DNA from: Planctomycetota bacterium
Lineage (GTDB): Bacteria > Planctomycetota > Planctomycetia > Planctomycetales > Planctomycetaceae
Length of the DNA: 64,000 nucleotides
Reading direction: 5' to 3'
Assembly: GCA_018242525.1 (NCBI GenBank)
Contig: JAFEBS010000062.1
Span: 112,869-176,868, forward strand
In this document: positions 53,289-61,900 of the stretch, piece after piece
How positions within the stretch are numbered: position 1 is the first letter of the stretch
Layout of the letters: each line of letters begins with the position of its first letter
Notes under the pieces: model-generated
The model's database searches: none
The model's input: only the letters and a program-made list of their open reading frames with translations
Told to the model about the DNA's origin: nothing
Translations under genes and position numbers: made by a program

Positions 53289-56200
53289 TTAATGTTGAAG
53301 CCGTGAAAGCGCCGCGTCCGGATCGATCGTCCAGTCTTTTGACAGCCAGATCACGGCGGTGCCGTCGCGACTGCCTGTCAACACCTGCCGTCCGTCCGGG
53401 GAAAACGCGACGCTCGTTACATCTTCCGTGTGCCGACTGAGTGTCAGGATTTCCTTGCCTTTCTCGGAATCCCACAACTTGGCAGACTGGTCATGACTGC
53501 CCGTCAGAACGCGCAGCGAATCCGGCGAGAATGAGACTGACGTGACGCTGGCAGTGTGACCCTTCAATTTGTGAATCAACTCGCCAGTCGCCAGATTCCA
53601 GACCCAGGCTTCGTTGTCGTCACCGCCAGTTACCAGCAGCTTTCCATCGGCCGAAAAGTCGGCACACAGCACCGCCCACTCGTGCCCCTTGAACTCACGC
53701 TGGAAGACGAAGGCCGTCCCGTCCCAGTGCCACAGGCGAGCCGTCTTGTCGCTGGAGGTTGTCACAATAGTGCTGCCGTCCCGGGAGAATGATGCCGAGC
53801 GAACTCGATCCGTGTGTCCGGCCAGCGTCCCCACCACTTCGCCTGACAAGGACCACAATTTGGCTGTACCGTCGTCGCTGGCGGTCAGCACGAACTTGCC
53901 GTCGGGCGAGAACACGGCGGAATTGACCATGCTTTCATGCCCACCAACCAGCTTCTGTACGACATGGCCCGTCCGGGCATCCCAGATCTTGGCGGAATTG
54001 TCCCAACTTCCGGTGACGACCAGTTTCCCGTCGGGTGAGAAATTCGCTGAGGCCACGGCGCGATGCGAGCTGAAACTGAGGGATTCCACGACAGGTGCGC
54101 TTTTTGTCTTCCAGAGTCGCCCGTCGCTGCCACCAACCGTCAGGACATCGTCACTTCGCGGACGAAACGCCACCGACCATAACAGTCCACCAGTTTGTTT
54201 CAGATCAATCAGCGGCCCCAAACTGCCATCGCGTTGCGGGGACTGGACTTCTGTCCCGGTTGTCAGGTCCCACTTCAGAACTGTTCGATTCGTCGAATTC
54301 GCACCAATCAACGTCTTTCCGTCCGACGAGACATCCATCGAGAACACGTCTCCGCGAAACGATGGGATCGCCAATTCCGATGTGGCAGAGTCAACATTCC
54401 AGATCGTCAAATGACTTTCGGCAACTTCCATCGGTTTGCCGTCCTTGCCTGTCACATGTTTCAGAACAGAGCAACTCGTGACGATGCGGCGCTGGCCTGG
54501 AATCAGTTTCATCGTCAACACGGAATCGGGATGTCGCAACGAAAGCTTTGGCAGTTCTTGGCCGGTCTGTAGATCCCATTGGCTGACAGTCTTGTCAAGA
54601 CTGGCGGTCAGGACGCGCGATCCATCGGCAAGAAACAGAATGGTTGAGACCTTGCGAGTGTGTCCGTCCAGCTTGGCAATGAGCTGGCCACTGTCGATAT
54701 TCCACAATCTCGCATGTCCCCTGGCATCGCCAGTTGCCAGGACCTGATTGTCGGGCGAGAACGCCAGCGCGGTCACTTCCGCCGAATGTCCCGAAAATGA
54801 TTTGATCAGTTCGCCGGACTTCGCGTCCCAAAGCTTGGCGTCCCAGATCTTGGGCTCCAGGGCGTTTGCAAGTTGATGTTGAGCCGATTTCTGGTCACTT
54901 CCCGTGGCGATCCAGCGTGCGTTCGGCGACAAGGCAACTGCGGCGCTACGGCCCGTGTTGTCCAGTCGCAGTGTCTCGCCTCCGGTGGCCACGTCCCAGA
55001 GGCGAACCGTGTTGTCAACTGCGGCGGTCAGCAGGTGCTGTCCATCCGGATAAAACAGAGCGGTCGATGCCAGATATGCATGCCCCTCTTCAAATGTCAT
55101 ACCCGGTTTGCCGGTTCGTGAATCCCAGGTGCGTGCGGTCCGGTCACGACTGGCGGTGATGACCTGAGTTTGGTCTCGGGAGTACGCCGCCCCCAGGATT
55201 GCGTCGTGGTGCCCGGCGAGGACCCGGCCTTGTAACGTGCGCAGTTCTTCGTAGTTGTCGATACTCCACTCACGCACCATTTTGTCGTGGGACGCGGAGA
55301 GTACGGCCTTTCCATCCGCCAGAATGACGGCTGCCTGTACACTGCCGCCATGGCCGCGAAAGGTTTTCAGGAGAGTTTGGTGTTTTAGATCCCAGACTCG
55401 GACCGTGTTGTCCTGTCCGGCGCTGACGAGCAGATTCGAACCTGAACTGGCAGAAAACCCCACCGAGCGAATGACGTCCGAATGCCCTTCCAGGACAGAG
55501 TATCTGGACTCTGCCGCCACAGCGCCCGATTCCCGGGTCAGGTTTTTGAAATTGTCGGGCTCAATTTCGCTCGGCTTCCAGATCAGGATCCGGCGATCAT
55601 ATCCCCCAGTGACTACTTGAGCACCATCAGGAGTGAACGTCGCGGAATAAATGGGACCCCGATGCCCCCGGAAAGCCGGCGATCTTTTTCCTGTTTTCGT
55701 ATTCCAGACAATTGCGATCGCATCCTGGCCGGCGGTCACGATCTGTGTGTCATCGGGAGAGAACGCCGCCGACCACACCCACCAGGTGTGTCCCTTGTAG
55801 GCCATGATTTCTTCGCCAGTCTGCACATTCCACAAGCGTGCCGTTTTGTCATAGGAACCTGTCAGCAGTTGGGTCCCCTGGTTTGAAAACGCGATGCTGA
55901 CCACGGCATCCTCGTGACCGGAAAACACCCGGATCCGCTTCCCGGTTTCGCAGTCCCACAGTTGCACAAATCCAGCGGGGTCGTTGCTGCCCGTCGCCAG
56001 GTATCGGCCATCCGGCGAGAACGCGATCGCGTGAACGTACTCGCCGCCATGTTGCAGTGCTTGTAATTCCGCATTGGTTTCACGATCAAAGATCCGGGCC
56101 GTGGCGTCCCAGCCACCAGTCGCCAGGCGACTTCCATCGCGCGCGACGGCAAGGGCATCCAGCGGTGCCTTGCCATCAAAGTCACGTTCCCGTTGATAAC

Positions 56201-58727
56201 AGAGATAACTCAGTCGGCCCCATTCCCAGTTTCGCAGCGCCGGTTTACAGGACTTCAAAACTTCCCGCGCAGCGTCGAACGCGTTCTTGTCGATCTGCGA
56301 AGCCGCGAGCCCGATCTTGGAGATGTACGCTTCGTACTCTGCATCGGCCCTGGCCTCGGTTTCCAACTTTTTGGCCATGTCCGCCGCGTCACGTGCCTCA
56401 ATCGCCGCAACCTTTTGCTCCTCGGCCTCCACCTTGGCCTTGGTTTCCAATTCTTTGGCCGCAACTGCCGCGTTCCTGGCTTTTTCCGCCGTCGCTTCGG
56501 CGATCCTGGCCAGATCGCGCGCCGTTTCGGCCTCCTCGCGTTGTTCTTGTTCCTGCTGCTTGGCGATCACGGCCTGATCGCGGGCTGCCACTGCCTCCAG
56601 GCGAGAATTGTAGATCAGGACCGCAGCCGTGCTGACAATCATGAAGACGGCGGCGGCCAGTCCGCCCGCCATTCGCTTCAGGAAGACAAGGCGATTCTGC
56701 CGGGCCACTCGATCGTCCTGAGCGGCGATCAACTCGCGTCGAAGAACGGCGTGATCGGGATTGTCTTCATCCAGCAGGGACAGACCAAGGTCAAAGTCCC
56801 CTTTCCGGCGGGCACTGTCGGCGTACGCCAGTTGTGCTTCCGAAATCCCGGCGTGTGCCCGCTTGTTGCCCGTCCACAGTTCGTGGGCTTCCTGGAACCC
56901 GAACAGTGCGCGGGAATAGTGCTGATAGTCATCCGACTGCCGCGCTTCTTTCAGGTCATCTTCGGCCCGAGTCGACAGGACGATGCTCTCGGAATGGGAC
57001 TGGTAGTCGCGAATTGCCGCCTGGAACGATCTGACATCCTGGTACCGATTGGCGGGATCAGTCGCCATGGCCTTCATCGCGATGTCGACCAGTTCACCGG
57101 TCTTGTCCGTCGGAGCGATCTCGTTGCGAGCGGCCGCCATCAAACACTTCATTGCGTTTTTGGCGACGTGAGGCGGGTTCCCTGTGATGATCTCGTACAG
57201 CATCGCCCCGATCAGATAGACGTCGCTGGCCGGAGTGATTTTTTCCAGCGGTCCGGTGGCCATTTCGGGGGCCATGTAGGCGGGCGTCCCCCCCATCGTA
57301 TTGGTTTCGGTGATACTGCGTGACTTGCGAAATGAACGTGACGCCTGGGCCAGTCCCCAGTCCATCACCAGGACTTCGCCGAACTCACCCAGCATCACAT
57401 TTTCAGGCTTGAGATCGCGGTGGATGATCCCGCGGGCGTGCGCGAAACCGACGGCATCCGCGATGCGCATCAGAATATCCAGGTTCTCGGCGATCGACTT
57501 CTTCTGGATGACCTTCAGCCAGGGGGTTCCCTGCACCTTCTTCATCGAGTAGAAGAGCGCTCCCTTGGAATTGGCACCGACATCATAGATCGGGACGATG
57601 TTCGGGTGATCCAGGTCGCCCGTGACGACCGCTTCGGCCAGAAATTTGGCGCGCTGCTTGTCATTGCCGGCCGTGGCCGGTTTGAGCATCTTGACGGCCA
57701 CATTGCGGTCGATGGACGTTTGCCGGGCGTCGTACACAACACCCATGCCCCCTTCGCCCAGGATCTTGATCAATTCGTATTCGGGCTCGTTGCCATCGAC
57801 CGAGACGCTTCCCGCCTGCAATTCTGAAAAGGCCTTGGTCTTGATGACCAGCGTCTGTTTCGGTGATTTGACGTGTTTGGCTTCACGCGCCTTCAACGTC
57901 ATGTTCGACTGAACGTCCACGTTGGACGCGTCACCCCAGACCGATTCGACAGTCTTTAACAGGGATTCCGGGACTTCCTCAGAGACGAACGTCTTGTCTG
58001 CCTCGCCCTCGGCGGGGACCGCCTGAAAGGAATCGCTGATCAGTGTTTTCGCGGCCTGTTCGGGATCGTCAGTTTCGACGAAATCGTCCGAGACATACGT
58101 CTTGTCGGATTGATCTCCGTCTGAAGCAATCGTCGCCGAGTCATTGCCCACGTCGGGGACATCTCCGACGATCGTTCGGAGAGCGGCCTCAGCGTCCGCG
58201 GGCGCTTCGACATCGTCGCTGACGTAAGTCTTGTCGGATTGATTCTCGTCCGGAAGCAGTACCGAATCCGCCGTGGCGGCACTGGCATCGACGGGATCGA
58301 AATTGTCGGAAACAAACGTCTGTTGACTGGCAGCATCTCCCCCCGAGTCAAACGCGCTGTCGAACGTGGTATCTGGTCGCTGAGCGATGTGCGACAGATT
58401 TCCTGTGACGGAGATCGCTTCCCCCGGGGCGGATTCCCCACTAATGAATTCATCGGACTGGATTGTTCGATCCATCGACCCGTCAGACTCGAGCAATGAC
58501 CCCTCTGAATCGTGCGATGGTTGCTCGAATCCAGACAATCCGCCGCTGACGGAATCAATCGGAGGATCCTGCTGAACGTGACTCATCTCGGTTGCGATCG
58601 TACCGACAACGTCCCCGGAACCCGACGCAGAGTCGCTCACGGACAGCCGGTGCTGACAGTTCGAGCAGATTCCGGTCAGCAGATCCCCACCGAGAACCTT
58701 TTTTCCACAACTCGGACAACGAATCAT
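53289..58727 (-). CDS. Giant Ser/Thr protein kinase with WD40 propellers
   Basis: This 1812-residue protein has, in order, a zinc ribbon (residues 2-25, CPSCGKK...CSNCQHR) and an acidic linker with six T-x-x-S-D/E repeats (87-252). A Hanks-type kinase domain follows (317-576): ILGEGGMGVVYDA, VAVKML, HRDLKPENVM, MDWGLAQ (DWG in place of DFG), GTPAYMAPE. Then come a transmembrane helix (686-706), an Ala/Glu-rich coiled coil (710-800) and about 21 WD repeats (855-1812), i.e. 3 x 7 blades. The kinase should face the cytoplasm and the propellers the periplasm or paryphoplasm. TGGAG lies seven bases before ATG 58727. Confidence 0.95.
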   Translation of the reverse strand: MIRCPSCGKKVLGGDLLTGICSNCQHRLSVSDSASGSGDVVGTIATEMSHVQQDPPIDSVSGGLSGFEQPSHDSEGSLLESDGSMDRTIQSDEFISGESAPGEAISVTGNLSHIAQRPDTTFDSAFDSGGDAASQQTFVSDNFDPVDASAATADSVLLPDENQSDKTYVSDDVEAPADAEAALRTIVGDVPDVGNDSATIASDGDQSDKTYVSDDFVETDDPEQAAKTLISDSFQAVPAEGEADKTFVSEEVPESLLKTVESVWGDASNVDVQSNMTLKAREAKHVKSPKQTLVIKTKAFSELQAGSVSVDGNEPEYELIKILGEGGMGVVYDARQTSIDRNVAVKMLKPATAGNDKQRAKFLAEAVVTGDLDHPNIVPIYDVGANSKGALFYSMKKVQGTPWLKVIQKKSIAENLDILMRIADAVGFAHARGIIHRDLKPENVMLGEFGEVLVMDWGLAQASRSFRKSRSITETNTMGGTPAYMAPEMATGPLEKITPASDVYLIGAMLYEIITGNPPHVAKNAMKCLMAAARNEIAPTDKTGELVDIAMKAMATDPANRYQDVRSFQAAIRDYQSHSESIVLSTRAEDDLKEARQSDDYQHYSRALFGFQEAHELWTGNKRAHAGISEAQLAYADSARRKGDFDLGLSLLDEDNPDHAVLRRELIAAQDDRVARQNRLVFLKRMAGGLAAAVFMIVSTAAVLIYNSRLEAVAARDQAVIAKQQEQEQREEAETARDLARIAEATAEKARNAAVAAKELETKAKVEAEEQKVAAIEARDAADMAKKLETEARADAEYEAYISKIGLAASQIDKNAFDAAREVLKSCKPALRNWEWGRLSYLCYQRERDFDGKAPLDALAVARDGSRLATGGWDATARIFDRETNAELQALQHGGEYVHAIAFSPDGRYLATGSNDPAGFVQLWDCETGKRIRVFSGHEDAVVSIAFSNQGTQLLTGSYDKTARLWNVQTGEEIMAYKGHTWWVWSAAFSPDDTQIVTAGQDAIAIVWNTKTGKRSPAFRGHRGPIYSATFTPDGAQVVTGGYDRRILIWKPSEIEPDNFKNLTRESGAVAAESRYSVLEGHSDVIRSVGFSASSGSNLLVSAGQDNTVRVWDLKHQTLLKTFRGHGGSVQAAVILADGKAVLSASHDKMVREWSIDNYEELRTLQGRVLAGHHDAILGAAYSRDQTQVITASRDRTARTWDSRTGKPGMTFEEGHAYLASTALFYPDGQHLLTAAVDNTVRLWDVATGGETLRLDNTGRSAAVALSPNARWIATGSDQKSAQHQLANALEPKIWDAKLWDAKSGELIKSFSGHSAEVTALAFSPDNQVLATGDARGHARLWNIDSGQLIAKLDGHTRKVSTILFLADGSRVLTASLDKTVSQWDLQTGQELPKLSLRHPDSVLTMKLIPGQRRIVTSCSVLKHVTGKDGKPMEVAESHLTIWNVDSATSELAIPSFRGDVFSMDVSSDGKTLIGANSTNRTVLKWDLTTGTEVQSPQRDGSLGPLIDLKQTGGLLWSVAFRPRSDDVLTVGGSDGRLWKTKSAPVVESLSFSSHRAVASANFSPDGKLVVTGSWDNSAKIWDARTGHVVQKLVGGHESMVNSAVFSPDGKFVLTASDDGTAKLWSLSGEVVGTLAGHTDRVRSASFSRDGSTIVTTSSDKTARLWHWDGTAFVFQREFKGHEWAVLCADFSADGKLLVTGGDDNEAWVWNLATGELIHKLKGHTASVTSVSFSPDSLRVLTGSHDQSAKLWDSEKGKEILTLSRHTEDVTSVAFSPDGRQVLTGSRDGTAVIWLSKDWTIDPDAALSRLQH

Positions 58728-58938
58728 TGACTTTCTCCACACAATCTGGACCGGACATCGCTCCGCCCCGATCATGCACTCAACTGCGGCCGAAGCCTTC
58801 CGCCTGTCATCGCCGTATGTGTTTCGCTATTCATCGCCTGACATCTTGACACCTGCGGCGGTCATTACACCACACCCAATCTGCTGGTTCACTGTTTTTC
58901 GGCCAAATCCGCAGCCACAAATCCAAAGCCACAGGTCG

Positions 58939-61900
58939 TCATTTCGGTTTCGTAGCGAATTTGCGGAATAGGCGTGCTGCACGGCTCAGGCGGGCAGCGA
59001 CTTCCTGGGGGCCGCGCCGTCCCGTACCGGTCGTTGTCACCAGAGCTCCCGCAACCGTGGCTCCCACCAGAAATACCGCACCGGCGTTTGCCTGTGCCTC
59101 GGTGCCATGACTGGCAATCGTGCTGTCACTGTCGGTCGCCGATTCGTCCGTTTGGATCCCTGAATCCGGCAATTCGTCAACGAGACCAGTTTGTTGTACA
59201 AAATCGTCGGTCATTCGCTCCGCTCGCCTCCAGGCGCGACGAGCCGACGTTGACGACCAACCGTTCCAGACGGTTCGGGAGTCCGTCTCGACAACGACCT
59301 TGGAAATCGGTTCGACCTGAGTCAGATGTTCAAATTCCGGCCCGATTTCAGACGTCTGCAGGGAGCTGCGCTGCACCGCTTCGTCGGCATCCGCTGCGGC
59401 ATCGCCTTCGACGCTTGCAGGCTTGGCATGTCGAATCCCAGATGATGGCGGCCTGTCACCTTCATCATTTTCGTCAACGATTTTTCCCTGGCGAACTTCA
59501 AACAGATCCATCAGCAATCGCAGGCGGGATTCACCCGGTTCCAGCAATTGGAAGCGGTAGCGGCCATCGGGCAGGTTGGCAACCACTTTCAACAAGTCGT
59601 CCAGGACATCTTCCGGCAGCCGGATTCGTTCGATGGTGCCGTCCTCACGCAGGATTTCCAGGAAGACGGATCGTTCAGCCGCCACCCCTTCGTCGGCGTT
59701 TATCAGATCCAGGCGCAGCGAATCTCCCTGCGCCGGTGGAGGTGGCGTGTGACTCAAGTGATCGATCACTGGCGATTGCTCGGGGAAATGCAGGAAGACC
59801 ACTGGCGGAGTGACATCGTACGGGAACGACGCCAGTCCTTCGCCCGGGACGGGAACCGCAGTCGCGCGGATGGAAATATCCTGATAGAGCACCGTGCCTG
59901 GATTGGCCTCATTCCCCGTTGCCGTCACGATCTTCGTGTTTGCTCCGTGCAAACTGACATAGTTCGGATTCGAGGGATTGTAGATCGCACCGCTCAGGTC
60001 CGAATTGATGTTGGGACTGGGGACCGGCGGTGGGTTTGAGACGCCAATGTCCGGCACCGACTCGGTCGGTGAATTCACGTTCGGAGCGTTCAGAACGATA
60101 TGTGGATCATGTGCCACCTGGACGTTGATCAGAATGGGAGCTGACTGATCGTCCTTGTTCGGATTGCCATGGTAGATATGCGAGAACGAAAACTGTCCTG
60201 CGTCTGCAAATACCTGTGTCGTCGACGTTCCATCACCCCAATAAACCGTAACCGTAAAGTTGTGTTCACCAGGACGACCAAAGTCGCCGCTGAGCACCAC
60301 TTCCCCCGTGGCCGTAATCTGCGGCGACTGAATATTGTAAACCAGAGGCAGAGTATTGGTGATACTGCCAGTGCCAGATTTAATGATGACATCGTTCGGT
60401 GTCGTATGCTGCGTCGTATCGGTCGTGGAATTCGGATCCATGCTGCCGAGTTGGATGTGAGTGGCTGCGACAAGGTAGGTCGTGCCGGTCCCGGTTGTGG
60501 ATATGTCATTTGCAATTGTAGTGTCGTTCACCACGAGGTTGCGCCCGGCATTCAAGGTGATGTTGCCGTTACCACCGGAAGCTGCGATCGGTGAATTGAC
60601 GGTGATGTCAAAGGCCCCTCCATTGGTCATCAGGGTGATGTTGCCCCCCGTCGTATTCGTCACCGGTCCATTTGTGGCGGAAGCCGTGGGTGAGACCAGA
60701 ATTGAGCTGTTGTTCGTAACTGTAATGCTGCCAAGTGACGCGCCGTCGTTTGTAATCCCCTTAACGCCCGCAACGGTGTCGATCGTCAGCAACTGCGTTG
60801 AAAGGTTGTCGACGCGAATGTTTCCAGAACCGGAGTTATGAGCCGCCAACGTGGCGACCGTGGTCTGAAGTGCTGTGCCGCTGCTGCCGATCCCCGCTGT
60901 CGCCTGCATCACCAGCGAATTCGTATTCACGTTGACAACATTGGCGGCGGCACCATTCACAATCCCGCCATGCAGTGCCGTCATCGAGACTGTCCCGGCA
61001 GGCTGAGTTGTCTGCAGGGTCGAATTGATGTTGATATTGCCGTTCGGATTGATCGCCGTCAGGACGATCTGGGTTGTCGCCGTGGCGATGTTGTTGATTG
61101 CGAGCGAACCATTTGTCAATGCGATCCCGGTTGACGTATTGGTGTCGACAACTCCGTCCAGCTTCGTCAATCCGGTCCCGGTTGTCTGAGTCAAACTGGC
61201 CGCAGTAATGCCACCCGATTCAGTCACGTTGTGAGCGTCGGTAATGACAATGTCACCGAGTCGAACAAATCCACCGACAGAACCGACCAGCAGGACATCA
61301 CCACCCGTTCCCGCGTTGATCAGCAGACGCTCGGCATTCGGCGCTGAAGTGCTGGCGTTTAGCGTACTGCTGAACGTCACATTCCCTCCGGCAGTGTGTC
61401 CCGATGCCGTGGTGTCAATCGACAACAGAGATCCGCTGCCCACAATGGCGACCGCCCGCAGAAAGCTGACGGCATCTGCCGTGGTCGTGATCGACCGTAT
61501 GTCTGCGATGGGGGGAGTGATCGTGACGGATCCGGCTCCGTTCTGAGTGACTGCGCCGTCTGAGTTGACATTGCCATTGATCGTCAGCAAACCCGAGTTG
61601 GTCAATGTAACTCCGCCAGTTCCAGTCGTCGTCAATGTATTGTTCAATGTAATCACATTTGTGGTCAGTGCGATCCCACCGGAGGTTGTTGTATCCACCG
61701 CACCATTCAGAGTTGTTGTACCGGTTCCGGCGGACTGAGTGAATGTAGTGGCAGAGACCGCAGCCTGCCCGATCACATCGTGAGCATTGCTGATGACCAG
61801 ATGTCCCACACGGGCAGCGGTTCCGACAGCACCCGTAAACAACACATTGCCGCCGGTTCCCGCATTAACGGTCAGATCTTGAACGCCGGCGTTCAAAGCA

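Noticed and set aside
58080..58260. Direct repeats around GTCTTGTCGGATTGAT considered as regulatory sites
   Set aside because: They encode the repeated DKTYVSDD motif of the kinase linker.
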